Below are positions 28,149-37,934 of a stretch of DNA of 64,000 nucleotides, one piece after another. Each line of letters starts with the position of its first letter. The first letter of the stretch is position 1. The notes below the pieces were generated by a model, which worked only from the letters and a program-made list of their open reading frames with translations, was not told the DNA's origin and did no database searches. The stretch covers positions 868,001-932,000 of the forward strand of contig JAWLBB010000002.1 of NCBI GenBank assembly GCA_041395105.1. Reading direction: 5' to 3'. Both the position numbers and the translations under genes were made by a program. Source of the stretch: Opitutaceae bacterium (GTDB lineage Bacteria; Verrucomicrobiota; Verrucomicrobiia; Opitutales; Opitutaceae).

Positions 28149-31100
28149 TGGCTCGGGCGAAGCGGATTCACATCCTGGCAGTTCTCATCGCCCAGTCCGC
28201 AACCCGCCTCCTTGGTCAGGCCACCGATTGCCAGACCCCGGTTCTCTACGCCACCAACATCATCTGCGAGAGCACTTTTCTACCGCTTGAGCTGCAGGGG
28301 TTTTCCGAATACACGCAGCCGACGGATCCGGATGAGGCACCCCGCAAGTATCTGGTCGAACGCTGGTCCGGAGTTCGAACACTGCATCATGTCCACAGCG
28401 GGGGTTCCTTCGTTCAGGACCTGGCCTTCAGCGGTGAATGGCGCTTCGAGGCCACCACCCCCGCCGATCAATCGACCAAGACGATCGACTACCATATCCT
28501 GCGCTACGCGACCGGCACGACCGAAACCGGTTCCTGTACAAGCCTTCGCACCGGCATCAACGGCCTCCCCGGCGGAAACTGCGGTTCCGATTACTGCGGC
28601 GAGTTCACCGTCAACGCGACGACGCGCGGTTTCAGTCCGACCCCATCAGGTTCAAGCTGCGCCAATGGGTTCGGCTATTACTGGACATCCGAGGACACCG
28701 TATTCGAGGAACTGCTGGAACAGGATACTGAGGAAAACGCCATGGTCCGGGCCGAAGCCCTGGCCACCACGGGAACCTCAAGCCATTCGTTCGCCAACGA
28801 CTTCGAGCGAAACTGGGACCCGTTCGACCGCACCAGGCCAGTACCCTTCCACGCCCAAAAGGTCCGGTTCTTTGCCCTCTTCCCACCGACCTGTCCGGGC
28901 ACCTACACCGTCGTCTATCTCTACCACCGCTGGGCCATCGGTGAAGAACGCCCTGAAGAGCCAAACCACGCCGTGTCGGATACCGTTGAATTCTCCGATT
29001 GGAGCTCACGAGCCCCGGGCCCGACCGATTGGATCGAGATCCCTCTCGAGAAGGGTATGAACATGGAGATCGCAGGCGCCCTCATCTACGGATCCTGCGA
29101 CTCCCCAACCACCGGTTTAGCCTCCGACCGCCTGCCCGACGTCGACTTCAATGTTCCACTGGGCGCCGACCCCGCCGGTAACCCCTATGGCTTGCTCACC
29201 ATGCGCTCGCCCACTGTAGATCCCGCCCTCGGCGACGCCGGTTCCTTGCAGGTCGTCAATCCCAACCCCGCCAATGTCCAGGTCGACCGGGATACCGACG
29301 GCAGGATCCGCTCAGTCCGAACGCCCGGGCGCATCACCACCGTGACGCCCCTCGGCACGGATCGGTTCCGCATTGATCACTACAGAGGCGCGTCCGAAGT
29401 TCCCGAACCGGGCACAGAGGCATCCTCCACCCAGGAGGTCTCGTTTGCCGAGGGCGAGGAAAGCCGATCCCTGCGGATCACCGAGGAAAGCTCCGGACGG
29501 ACGACCATCCGGGAATACCGCGAACTTCTTTCGGACGGACAGATGGAACTGGTCGAGGGAGACGGCCTGCGGTGGGAAGGTCTTGAGCGGTCAGTTGCCG
29601 AAGACGGCGTTGTCACCGAGACCTATTCCACTTTCGACCTTGAGGGAAACCTCGTATCCAGAAGACTGGAACGCTTCCGGGAGTTTCCCTGGGGACGCTC
29701 GCTCGTGGAAACAGTGGCCGATCCGGATGGCGACGCCCTCACCGCCACCATCGCCTATTATGACGACCCTTTGTCGGACGGAGCCGCCTTCGGCCAGATC
29801 CGTCTGCGGACCGATCCGACCGGCCATTGGTTCCGCTACGAATACAACGACGAAGGCAGAATCAGCCGCCTGGTCGAACCGTTCCTCAATGCACCCCCGG
29901 ATGCCGCCCTCACCGATTCCATCGAACGCAGGTTCACCTACGCCTCCATCCCCGATCTTGACGGCGATGGCTCCGAGGAGCTTCTCGAAACGATCGAGAC
30001 CCGGGTCAAGGATCGGCTCACCGGCCGAAGCTTCACGATCAAACTCTCCGATACCGGCAGCACGGACGGCCAGCCGACCCGGGAATCGTGGGAGATGATT
30101 GCCACCGGGTCCGAAGCCGATTGGGACGATCCGTCGAACCTCAAGACCGTGCGAACAACCATCGACGATGGCCCCTTCATCGGTCGGGAGATTGAGGTCC
30201 GCTATCCGGATGGGCTCCTTGTCGTCAATCACTACAGCCAATCCGGCGGCCTTCTCACTGTCACCACAGAGGTGGGAACAGATCCCGATGAAGAGGGACA
30301 TCCGGAGACAGGGACCCTCACTGTCCGGACCACCGATCAGGAGGGAAACCTGCTGGTGGAGGAGGCACGCGATATCGCAACCGGCACCCTGACCTTCCGG
30401 CGCACGGCGACTGCAACCGATTCTCTCGGCCGGCCCATCCGATTCGAGTTCCTTGACGGCAGCAGCGAAACCATGACCTACAACTGCTGTGGCCCGAGCG
30501 TCACAACCGATCCGAACGGCCTGTCTGTTTACCATGAATACGACGTCCTCGGCCGTGTCTCCGCACGAACCTCGGCCGGCATCCGCACGGAGTATGACTA
30601 CGATGCCGACAATCGGGTGATTGCCCGACGAACGATTGATCCTGTCGGAGAGAACGAAAGCACTCTCCTCAGCCGGTTCGATCACGCCGGGCGCCCCAGG
30701 GTCCGGGTCGACGCCGAGGGCCGGGAGCAGACGACCGCCTACTCCGTCCTGGAGGACGGAAGCCGGGTCGAGCTTGTCACCCATCGGGATGGATCGACAT
30801 CCCGGACGGTCAAAGCACGCGATGGACGCCCGATCCGGGTTGACGGTACCCGCCAGAACCCGAAGCGTTTTGACTACGGTGTCGGCGAGAAGGGCTTCTT
30901 CTCCCGCGAAATCCGCATCGGCGAAGACGACGCCGAAACCGAATGGATCACCACCTGGTTCGATTTCGCCGCCCGACCCTACCTCGTCGAATACGCGGAC
31001 GGTTCGCGGGAGACGCGGGGCTACGACGGCAAAGGGAACCTCATCGCATTGACCGACCGTGACGGTGTCCGCACCCTCTTTGACTCCGACCCGGCTGGAT

Positions 31101-34100
31101 TCGTCTCCATCGTTGCCATCGATCAGAATGGAAACGGGCAGATCGACTTCGCAGGTTCCGACCGGGTAACCCGAACCACCCGCTCCTACCTGGCTGAAGA
31201 GAGCCAGGCCATCGAGCGGACCACGGTCGAACGATGGACGCAAACGGGAGAGGATTCGCCGGAGGTGGTGCAGGTCTCCGATCGATGGCTCACGCAACGC
31301 AAGGAGAGAACCACGATCGGTGATCACGTCACCGTGTCCCTCACTCAACTGCAGCCCAATGGCGATCTACTGATCACCCGGACGGCGACCGACGCCCCCA
31401 CCCTTCGCACCACCTGGCGGGACGGAAATCAGGTGCGGCAACAGGTGATCGGCGCCGAGGCCAAGGTCTTGCGCGAGATCCGCTATGACTACGACGGGAT
31501 TGGGCGAATGGTTGAAATGGTCGATTCCCAAGCCGGGTCAGCCACCGCCGGATACGACCGGGACAACCGTCTGACGACGATCGCCCATACCGTGGTCGAG
31601 CCGGACGATTCATTGAGCACCCGGACAACCCGTTATGAGTACGACATCGAGGGACGTCCGATCCGGATCATCCTGCCCGAAGGCTCGACCGAGACCCGCT
31701 CCTATAACAGTCTGGGCAACCTGGAGCGGCTCGAGGCGCCACGCCAGCCCTTGATCGAGCTTCAACACGATTCACAGGGGCGGCGCACCGCAATCCGCAC
31801 GACACTATCCGATTCCGGTGACACCGCGACCACACGTTGGCAGATCGATCCCTCCACCGGGCGACCGACCTCCAGGGAATTCCCCGACGAAACCTTCCTC
31901 AAGACTGAGACATCCCCAGCCGGTCGACCATCCGTTCGGACAAAGGCGGACGGCGAAACCATCACCCTGAGCCGTGACTCGTCCGCCAATCTCCTCTCCA
32001 TCGCCTACTCCGACCAGACACCGGACGTCGTCATCGCCCGCGACCGACTAGGCCGCGCCATGACCATCACCGATGCCCTCGGAACGGTCGAACTGACCTA
32101 CGACGGTCTGGATCAGATCGTCAACGAAGCCCGCTCGCTTGACGGGCAACACGAAGCCGCACTCAGTCGGGACTTCGATGCGGTCGGCAGACCCACCGCC
32201 CTGCGCCTTGAGCTGGACGAAGCCAGGATTCTGGATACCACACTGGACTACGATCCGGAAGGGCGCGTTCAGGAGATCGTTCATCAGGGCAGTCCGATCG
32301 GGTTTATCCGGGACGAGCACGGACGAGTCATTTCAATAACGGTTCTCACGGATACTGGCCCCGGGCCACGGCTCGGGATCAAGCGCAACGGCTTCGGCGA
32401 GGTGCTCGCCGTCACCACCTCACTTTCGGACACCGGGTCCACCACCCTCACCACCGTGGAGCGCGACCCGTCGGGGCGCATCACCTCCCGGACCTCACCA
32501 TTCCGGGAGGAATGGACAATGGGCAACGACACCAGGGGTTGGCTCTCCCAGGCGACCCGAAGACTCAGCGACGGAACCGAATTAACAACCCGCTACGAAC
32601 GGGATGAGGCAGGCAACCTCACACGTCAGATCACCGGGGAATCCGCACAACTGGAGGAATCGGCAAACCACCTGAATCAATTGGTCACGCGACAGGTTCC
32701 CGACGCCCACAGGATCGAAGGAACGGCCCACCCAGATGCCATCGTCTCAGTCAACCGGACCCGCGTCGAACGTCAGGACTCGGAATTCCGGATCTCCATT
32801 CCTGTCGATCCCGCCGAGGCTCCGATTTGGCAGGAAATCGAGGTTATCGCGGTATTGCCCGAGGCCGGTCCCGAACATCAGGACGCGGTCAGCACCACCC
32901 ACCTGCATCGATTCACTCCCGGAGCCCCGGAGACCTTCGATTACGACGACGACGGGCGACTCATCCGGGACGGACGCTGGGACTATCAATGGGACGCCGA
33001 AGATCGGCTCACCGCCATGCAGACCCGGGAGGACGTCTTCAAGGCGATCGAAGACCCCACCTTTCCTCAGACCAGACTCGAGTTTGCCTACGATTCCCTG
33101 AACCGTCGTATCCGGAAGCGTGTCTCGGAACGTCCGTCGACTGACGCAACCTGGGACATCCGGGCGGAAACCGGATTCGTTTACGATGGCTGGAAACTGG
33201 TGGCCGAACTGGACCTCCTCGACGCCTCAAGCATTATCCGGTCCTACGCCTGGGGAGAAGACCTGAGCGGCTCCCTCGATGGCGCCCACGGCGTGGGCGG
33301 TCTCGTCCTGATCCACGATCACCAGAGCAACACGAGCTTCATGGTCTGCTCCGACCCGATGGGCAACATCGTCGCACTGGTCGACACGGAAACCGGCGAA
33401 GTTGCCGGACGATACGAATATGCCCCCTATGGCGAAATCCTCCGATCCTCCGGCATCCCCGCAAGCAACAACCCGATCCGCTTCAGTTCCCGCTACCAGG
33501 ACGACGAAACCGGCCTGGTCTATTTCGGGCGGCGCTACTATTCCCCGGCAACGGGACGCTGGCTCTCCCGCGACCCACTCGGTGAAGATGCCGGCCCCAA
33601 TCTCTACGCCTACGCGGAAAACGATCCCGTCAACCAAATCGACCCCATCGGCGAAAACGTCTACGCCGTCACCCGTCCCCTTAGGACTACAGGCCTCGGT
33701 TGGGCATCGCCCGCCCTTGTCCACGTCTACTTGGCCTTCGACAACGTCGGAGTCGACAAAGCCCGCTGGGCGAACGAGGTTCAGCGTCTCAATCAGGGAT
33801 CAGGTCTCATAGACCCAAGTTCGAACCTTCCTTACTCGGCAAACCCTAACGCTACACAAACGTTTTCCTTTCATCCGGATTCGATTCGTTCCGGGGACAC
33901 CAGATTGAACCGACTCTGGACGGCCACTACAGAGAGTTCATATGTTGCCTACAACGACCGATCGGATGTTGATCCCTTCGATTTGAGATCATCTACTGGC
34001 TCAGATGTCCGTGCCTATCGCATCCCGGTACGAGACACCGTAGAACAGGTTCGCCTCTACCAGGCAGCCATCGCATCGAGAAACATCAACAACTACCACC

Positions 34101-34450
34101 CCGAAACCTTCCACCCCGCTCTCTACGCATTCACCCGATTCAACTGCGGTTCCTGGGTTCAACACATCCTGGAATCCAACGGTCATTCCTTTCCGCTTGA
34201 ATACCGGATGGGCGGACTGACCAACCTTGGGGTCGGCTCTGATTATCACATGGGTAAACCCATGCGCGATTTCACCGATTTTTATGATGGGAACTTCGAG
34301 TTCTTCGAGGCAGCGCGCTCGACCCTTCAAAACATGGGCGCCAGTATCGACATCCTTCAACGGTCCATTTCCAAGAGCCCAAAGTTCCCAGGAGGAATCG
34401 ATTCATCCGACCTAAGCCAGCATCTCATGCTCCACCCGTTCATCCAATGA
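28145..34450 (+). CDS. RHS/YD-repeat protein with a variable C-terminal domain
   Basis: A 2101-residue exported RHS protein. A signal peptide (about residues 1-25) is followed by an N-terminal region of roughly 600 residues and then many YD repeats (for example HEYDVLGRV, YDYDADNRV, YEYDIEGRP). These should build a hollow beta shell. The conserved RHS core end reads GRRYYSPATGRWLSRDPLGE and NPVNQ-like DPVNQIDPIGEN near residue 1830. The last 270 residues differ in style and carry FNCGSWVQHILESNGH with Cys2001, His2007 and His2014, resembling NlpC/papain-like 'NC..' cysteine hydrolases. This tip is probably a toxin or effector; the next gene would be its immunity partner. Confidence 0.88.
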   Translation: MMARAKRIHILAVLIAQSATRLLGQATDCQTPVLYATNIICESTFLPLELQGFSEYTQPTDPDEAPRKYLVERWSGVRTLHHVHSGGSFVQDLAFSGEWRFEATTPADQSTKTIDYHILRYATGTTETGSCTSLRTGINGLPGGNCGSDYCGEFTVNATTRGFSPTPSGSSCANGFGYYWTSEDTVFEELLEQDTEENAMVRAEALATTGTSSHSFANDFERNWDPFDRTRPVPFHAQKVRFFALFPPTCPGTYTVVYLYHRWAIGEERPEEPNHAVSDTVEFSDWSSRAPGPTDWIEIPLEKGMNMEIAGALIYGSCDSPTTGLASDRLPDVDFNVPLGADPAGNPYGLLTMRSPTVDPALGDAGSLQVVNPNPANVQVDRDTDGRIRSVRTPGRITTVTPLGTDRFRIDHYRGASEVPEPGTEASSTQEVSFAEGEESRSLRITEESSGRTTIREYRELLSDGQMELVEGDGLRWEGLERSVAEDGVVTETYSTFDLEGNLVSRRLERFREFPWGRSLVETVADPDGDALTATIAYYDDPLSDGAAFGQIRLRTDPTGHWFRYEYNDEGRISRLVEPFLNAPPDAALTDSIERRFTYASIPDLDGDGSEELLETIETRVKDRLTGRSFTIKLSDTGSTDGQPTRESWEMIATGSEADWDDPSNLKTVRTTIDDGPFIGREIEVRYPDGLLVVNHYSQSGGLLTVTTEVGTDPDEEGHPETGTLTVRTTDQEGNLLVEEARDIATGTLTFRRTATATDSLGRPIRFEFLDGSSETMTYNCCGPSVTTDPNGLSVYHEYDVLGRVSARTSAGIRTEYDYDADNRVIARRTIDPVGENESTLLSRFDHAGRPRVRVDAEGREQTTAYSVLEDGSRVELVTHRDGSTSRTVKARDGRPIRVDGTRQNPKRFDYGVGEKGFFSREIRIGEDDAETEWITTWFDFAARPYLVEYADGSRETRGYDGKGNLIALTDRDGVRTLFDSDPAGFVSIVAIDQNGNGQIDFAGSDRVTRTTRSYLAEESQAIERTTVERWTQTGEDSPEVVQVSDRWLTQRKERTTIGDHVTVSLTQLQPNGDLLITRTATDAPTLRTTWRDGNQVRQQVIGAEAKVLREIRYDYDGIGRMVEMVDSQAGSATAGYDRDNRLTTIAHTVVEPDDSLSTRTTRYEYDIEGRPIRIILPEGSTETRSYNSLGNLERLEAPRQPLIELQHDSQGRRTAIRTTLSDSGDTATTRWQIDPSTGRPTSREFPDETFLKTETSPAGRPSVRTKADGETITLSRDSSANLLSIAYSDQTPDVVIARDRLGRAMTITDALGTVELTYDGLDQIVNEARSLDGQHEAALSRDFDAVGRPTALRLELDEARILDTTLDYDPEGRVQEIVHQGSPIGFIRDEHGRVISITVLTDTGPGPRLGIKRNGFGEVLAVTTSLSDTGSTTLTTVERDPSGRITSRTSPFREEWTMGNDTRGWLSQATRRLSDGTELTTRYERDEAGNLTRQITGESAQLEESANHLNQLVTRQVPDAHRIEGTAHPDAIVSVNRTRVERQDSEFRISIPVDPAEAPIWQEIEVIAVLPEAGPEHQDAVSTTHLHRFTPGAPETFDYDDDGRLIRDGRWDYQWDAEDRLTAMQTREDVFKAIEDPTFPQTRLEFAYDSLNRRIRKRVSERPSTDATWDIRAETGFVYDGWKLVAELDLLDASSIIRSYAWGEDLSGSLDGAHGVGGLVLIHDHQSNTSFMVCSDPMGNIVALVDTETGEVAGRYEYAPYGEILRSSGIPASNNPIRFSSRYQDDETGLVYFGRRYYSPATGRWLSRDPLGEDAGPNLYAYAENDPVNQIDPIGENVYAVTRPLRTTGLGWASPALVHVYLAFDNVGVDKARWANEVQRLNQGSGLIDPSSNLPYSANPNATQTFSFHPDSIRSGDTRLNRLWTATTESSYVAYNDRSDVDPFDLRSSTGSDVRAYRIPVRDTVEQVRLYQAAIASRNINNYHPETFHPALYAFTRFNCGSWVQHILESNGHSFPLEYRMGGLTNLGVGSDYHMGKPMRDFTDFYDGNFEFFEAARSTLQNMGASIDILQRSISKSPKFPGGIDSSDLSQHLMLHPFIQ

Positions 34451-34941
34451 TCAGTCGTCTGAAAGTAGCAACCACGGCAATGGCCGTCCTCTGCCTCATT
34501 CTTGGTTGCCGAAGCGGGAAGGTCATTCGGGAGGACTTCGCTAATCTCCAGCGGGTTGAAATCGCAGAGGCCGGAATATCGTTCCTCTTCCCACCCGATC
34601 ATTCGAAGCTCGCTCTTCAACTCCCAAATGGGATGTCTGCATACCTGAATCCTGTGGATGAATACCCAGAACTCGGTCAGGATGCACGAGCGATGATGAA
34701 GATCTATTTCAAAAGGGATTCAGTACCTCCGTTCGATCTCTCGGAGTTGGACAGGTTGACAGGCGGACATGGTCCCGATGCACCTTGGGCGGTTTTCAGA
34801 AGGGTAATCCAATGTGACCCGTCAGAATACTGGCACCTAGAAATCGATGTCGGACGTTACTCCATTGACGGACACGAATACTTCGAAGAGGACATTGAAA
34901 TCGCCAAGCGGATTCTCGAATCGGTCGAGTGTCTGCCATAG
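34447..34941 (+). CDS. small lipoprotein, candidate RHS immunity protein
   Basis: A 164-residue protein whose start overlaps the RHS stop by ATGA, so the two are translationally coupled. The N-terminus MISRLKVATTAMAVLCLILG then CRSG has a lipobox (LILGC), predicting a lipid-anchored periplasmic protein. I do not recognise a family. Base composition is more AT-rich than the RHS body and similar to the RHS tip. Position, size and location suit an immunity protein protecting against a toxin that acts in the periplasm, but this is inference from context only. Confidence 0.65.
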   Translation: MISRLKVATTAMAVLCLILGCRSGKVIREDFANLQRVEIAEAGISFLFPPDHSKLALQLPNGMSAYLNPVDEYPELGQDARAMMKIYFKRDSVPPFDLSELDRLTGGHGPDAPWAVFRRVIQCDPSEYWHLEIDVGRYSIDGHEYFEEDIEIAKRILESVECLP

Positions 34942-35262
34942 ACGCAGCGGCGTCCGCTTGATCGGATTCAGGGGAGACTTCCCCTAGACCGCGCCTAAGC
35001 CGTTCCCGGCCTGATAACAAGGAGCGATCTCGTCCCGGCATACTGACAAGAAGCCGGACGACCTCCGACCACCAGCGGCGAAGCCGCACCCTCCGACCTC
35101 CGACCTCCGACCTCGGGTCGCTGACCTCTTCCCCTCCACCGTCCACAGTCCACAGTCGACCGTCCACCAGCGGCAAAGCCGCAAATCCCCTCCGAAAGCC
35201 GCGCCCTCCGCCGACCAGCGGAATAGCCGCTGCCCAGGCGTAGCATCACGGGGACTGACGTC
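34942..35262. repeat. repeat-filled spacer
   Basis: It contains CGTCCCGGCATACTGACAAG...GCCGGACG (35030), CCTCCGA and GTCCACA heptamer arrays, and hairpins at 35074-35088, 35169-35183 and 35217-35231 (AGCGG-AATA-GCCGCT variant). No gene is supported. Confidence 0.85.
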
Positions 35263-35676
35263 CTACAGATACGGATTCACGACCCGGACCGACCCGAAGA
35301 CCTGACCATGATTCAGATCCTCGGAGTAGACCACCCGGGATCCCAACCGGCCGGCCGCCACCAGGATGGCGGAATCCCAGTAAGAAATCCGATTCCTGAT
35401 GGATCCGAGGACTCCCTCCATGACCAGATCCGCATCCGTGACCACAACGGGCAAGCGGCTCAGTTTTTCGACGAACACGGCAGCCTTGCCCGGTTCGAGA
35501 GGTGTTTCCAGCTTGCGGGTGACGGTGACAAAGAACTCCTGCAGAACCTGCGCGGACACCCCGAAGTCGAGTGACTCCATGAGATCCAGGCTGATCTCAC
35601 GCTTGCGGACGTTCTCCGGGTCCGAATCGACCGAATAGACCAGGATATTGGTATCCAGGAAAAACTCAGCGATCAT
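35263..35676 (-). CDS. PIN-domain toxin (VapC-like)
   Basis: A 137-residue PIN-domain ribonuclease. Acidic metal-binding residues are present: Asp in FLDTNILVYSVD near the start, a central Glu in VLQEFFVTVTR, and Asp residues in SYWDSAILVAA and YSEDLNHG. The start at 35676 overlaps the upstream antitoxin gene by 11 bases, the normal antitoxin-first arrangement. It probably cleaves tRNA or other RNA when released from its antitoxin. Target unknown. Confidence 0.88.
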   Translation of the reverse strand: MIAEFFLDTNILVYSVDSDPENVRKREISLDLMESLDFGVSAQVLQEFFVTVTRKLETPLEPGKAAVFVEKLSRLPVVVTDADLVMEGVLGSIRNRISYWDSAILVAAGRLGSRVVYSEDLNHGQVFGSVRVVNPYL

Positions 35677-35896
35677 GCAGGTTCTCCCGACTCCAGCGAC
35701 TGGAACCAATCCGGGCATCCGAGTTCCGACTCAGTGCGACCAATTCGCGCCGCATTTCAGCCCGGCGATCCCCCGTCTTCGCCAGATCCGCCAGGAACTC
35801 CCGAACCAACGAATTGACGGAAGTCGCCCGTTCAGCCGCCACCCGGCGAGCGATCTCGAGATCCTTTTCCTCAACCCGCAATGTCAGATTCTTCAT
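35666..35896 (-). CDS. antitoxin of the PIN toxin (ribbon-helix-helix type)
   Basis: A 76-residue protein with an N-terminal MKNLTLRVEEKDLEIARRVA strand-helix pattern, followed by SVNSLVREFLADLA, typical of ribbon-helix-helix antitoxins. The C-terminal RIGSSRWSRENLHDR tail should wrap the toxin active site. The start at 35896 is preceded by two direct repeats that could be its own operator. It overlaps the toxin gene. Confidence 0.85.
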   Translation of the reverse strand: MKNLTLRVEEKDLEIARRVAAERATSVNSLVREFLADLAKTGDRRAEMRRELVALSRNSDARIGSSRWSRENLHDR

Positions 35897-35904
35897 AATG
35901 CACA

Positions 35905-35922
35905 CATTACGTGCATTACGTG
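35905..35922 (-). promoter_or_regulatory. probable antitoxin operator
   Basis: CATTACGTG is repeated twice in tandem (35905-35913 and 35914-35922), 8 bases upstream of the antitoxin start, with flanking TGCAC/GTGCA symmetry. This fits autoregulation by a ribbon-helix-helix antitoxin. Confidence 0.55.
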
Positions 35923-36095
35923 CACAGTCAACCCCATCTCAAGCCACACGGACCCAATGAATAAGGGAATGCCCCCTAAGTGAATTCGTCCGCCTGCCCC
36001 TCTCACCCTTACCCCTTACCACTTCCCCAAAGCCGTCCACCGTCCTCCGTCCACTTCCCACCGACAACCGCCCACCAGCGGCAAAGCCGCTCCCC

Positions 36096-36512
36096 TTACG
36101 TCTCGGCATCGAGAGTCTCCACTCCTGGATAGACCAGTATCCGGCGATCTGCAGTCATCAGTTTCAACTCATGCTCACGCGCCGTGGCCACAATCAGGCG
36201 ATCCGCAGGATCCTTGTGGAACTCACCGGGCAACTGATAGGCCCCGATGGCGATGGGATGGGAGATTTCGATCGTTGACGCCTGCAGTGCCTCCAGAGAA
36301 TCCCTGATCCAAAGATCGAGCGGGCCCTTCAACTCAATCAATCCGATCGCCGCCAGGCGCGCAATTTCGAGAGTCGAAATGGTCGAAACATAGATCGATC
36401 GGTCGTTCCGGAGAAGCTCCCGCCGGGCCAGATCGCCGATCCGATCCGGTGATTCCTGGGACCAGATCCAGACGTGGGTATCCAGAAGCAGATTCACACC
36501 TTGGATTCCCAT
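36096..36512 (-). CDS. PIN-domain toxin (VapC-like), second module
   Basis: A 138-residue PIN-domain protein of the type VapC with LLLDTHVWIWSQESPDRIG at the N-terminus, a central STISTLEIARL acidic motif and DPADRLIVATAREHELKLMTADR near the C-terminus. All expected acidic residues are present. It overlaps the upstream Phd-type antitoxin gene by 19 bases. It lies 169 bases from the first toxin-antitoxin operator, separated by a GCCGCT hairpin at 36077-36091. Confidence 0.9.
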   Translation of the reverse strand: MGIQGVNLLLDTHVWIWSQESPDRIGDLARRELLRNDRSIYVSTISTLEIARLAAIGLIELKGPLDLWIRDSLEALQASTIEISHPIAIGAYQLPGEFHKDPADRLIVATAREHELKLMTADRRILVYPGVETLDAET

Positions 36513-36727
36513 TCCGCGTCAAAATCCGCGCCGACGATATCACCCCGGATCACCATTTGTCCCTGAAGCACTCCCAGACGACGCGGTGGCGGATCATCGA
36601 AGACCGGTTCAATTCTCGCCAGAGCCCGCCCCCGACGGGTCACAAGAATGGGCTCCCGGGTGCGTTGCGCCTCCTTCAGAGCCGCAATGCACTTTGCCTT
36701 AAACTCCGAAATCACCATCGTTTTCAT
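36494..36727 (-). CDS. Phd/YefM-type antitoxin
   Basis: A 77-residue protein starting MKTMVISEFKAKCIAALKEA, the Phd/YefM DNA-binding fold, with RREPILVTRRGR-like TREPILVTRRGRALARIEPV following. The C-terminal GADFDAEWESKV is a typical toxin-binding tail. The start at 36727 is preferred over an upstream ATG at 36748. It is co-transcribed with the overlapping PIN toxin. Confidence 0.88.
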   Translation of the reverse strand: MKTMVISEFKAKCIAALKEAQRTREPILVTRRGRALARIEPVFDDPPPRRLGVLQGQMVIRGDIVGADFDAEWESKV

Positions 36728-36738
36728 GATCCAATCAT

Positions 36739-36760
36739 ACCAGGTCATCCGACCAGGTCA
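36739..36760 (-). promoter_or_regulatory. possible operator of the second toxin-antitoxin pair
   Basis: ACCAGGTCA occurs twice (36739-36747 and 36752-36760), 12 bases upstream of the antitoxin start. The spacing suits autoregulation, but only two imperfectly phased copies support it. Confidence 0.4.
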
Positions 36761-37461
36761 ACTCAGATTCCACTTTCCACCTTCCTCTGACATCTGACCT
36801 CAGACCTCTTCTTCAAAGCCTCTTCCCCAAAGTCCACCGACCTTCGACCTGCGACTTTCAGACGTTCGACAAGGCCACTGCCATCCGACCTCCGACCTCT
36901 TCTCTAGAGCCTCTTCTTCAATTCCCCTCCCGTCCACCTCGTCCCGGCGTATTGAAAAGAAGCCGGACGTCCACAGTCCTCCGTCCTCCGTCAGTCCACA
37001 CCCATCTTCCATCTCCCATCTCCCATCTTCGCAGATGTCACACATCTGCCCATCTACCTAAGGTTTACCCTTAAGGGCCGATCCTGCCCACCCCTGACGA
37101 AGGAAAGCTCGCGCCTGGTTTCATTTTATTTTGAAATAAACACGCTCGATCGGTCAGCCGCCTGTAAAATGCGCCGATTAAGCAGATACCACACGGAGAG
37201 CCATTGGCCGACCTGACGGAACCAGAGAGCAAGAACGATAAGGGAGACGTTCAAGCCACGAGGCGCGTCTCCAGTGGCGGCAGCATGCCCGAAAGTGGGG
37301 CTGGGAAGAGGTCAGAGATCAGATTTCAGAGGTCAGCTCCCATGAAGCAGCGCCCTCCGGTGCCATAACAGTCAACCAGCCCCCAAGGCCTGCGTGACAG
37401 ACCCCATCTTCCATCTGCCATCTGCCATCTGCCATCTCCGCGAGCGCCGCTCGCCTCTCCC
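36761..37461. repeat. 700-bp spacer with heptamer arrays, hairpins and a palindrome
   Basis: It contains CTGACCTCAGACCTC tracts, the CGTCCCGGCGTATTG module (36941), CATCTCC arrays (about 37005-37030 and 37400-37438), and hairpins GCAGATG-TCACA-CATCTGC (37031-37049) and GCGAGC-GCC-GCTCGC (37440-37454). A non-repetitive middle part (37080-37300) holds the palindrome TTTATTT-TG-AAATAAA (37125-37140), perhaps a promoter region. No gene is supported. Confidence 0.7.
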
Positions 37462-37920
37462 ATGCCCTCCCCTCGCATCCTCAAATCCGGCATCGTCAAC
37501 GTCACCTTCGGTGAGAACGTGACCGTCATCGAGCCGGCCAATCTTTACGGCTGCACGATCGGCGACGACTGTTTCATCGGTCCCTTCGTGGAGATCCAGC
37601 GGCGCGTGACCGTCGGCGCCCGCACCCGGGTCCAGTCCCACGCCTTCATCTGCGAGCTGGTTACCATCGGCTCCGACTGCTTCATCTCGCACGGGGCCAT
37701 GTTCATCAACGACCTCTTCGCGACGGGTGGCCCCGCCAAAGGCCGGGAAGACCTCTGGAAAGGCACCACGATCGGCAACCACGTCAGCATCGGGACCAAT
37801 TCGACAATCCTTCCGGTCAGCATCTGCGACCACGTCGTCATCGGCGCCGGCAGTGTGGTCACGAAAAACATCACCGAACCCGGAATCTACGCGGGAAATC
37901 CCGTCAGGAAGCTCCGGTAA
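37462..37920 (+). CDS. hexapeptide-repeat acetyltransferase (WbpD/WlbB-like)
   Basis: A 152-residue left-handed beta-helix acyltransferase, probably trimeric, using acetyl-CoA. Hexapeptide turns run through the protein (IGDDCFIGPFVEI, VTIGSDCFISHG, IGNHVSIGTNSTILP, VVIGAGSVVTKN), and it ends GIYAGNPVRKLR as in WbpD. The extended loop FINDLFATGGPAKGREDLWK matches the WbpD/WlbB substrate region. It would N-acetylate the 3-amino group made by the nearby DegT aminotransferase. The ATG directly follows a heptamer array and a GCGAGC hairpin, with no clear Shine-Dalgarno sequence. Confidence 0.88.
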   Translation: MPSPRILKSGIVNVTFGENVTVIEPANLYGCTIGDDCFIGPFVEIQRRVTVGARTRVQSHAFICELVTIGSDCFISHGAMFINDLFATGGPAKGREDLWKGTTIGNHVSIGTNSTILPVSICDHVVIGAGSVVTKNITEPGIYAGNPVRKLR

Positions 37921-37934
37921 CCGGAGAGAAGACT

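Noticed and set aside
29591..31348. 585-codon frame opposite the RHS gene
   Set aside because: Antisense to YD repeats in high-GC DNA; no motif and no start signal.
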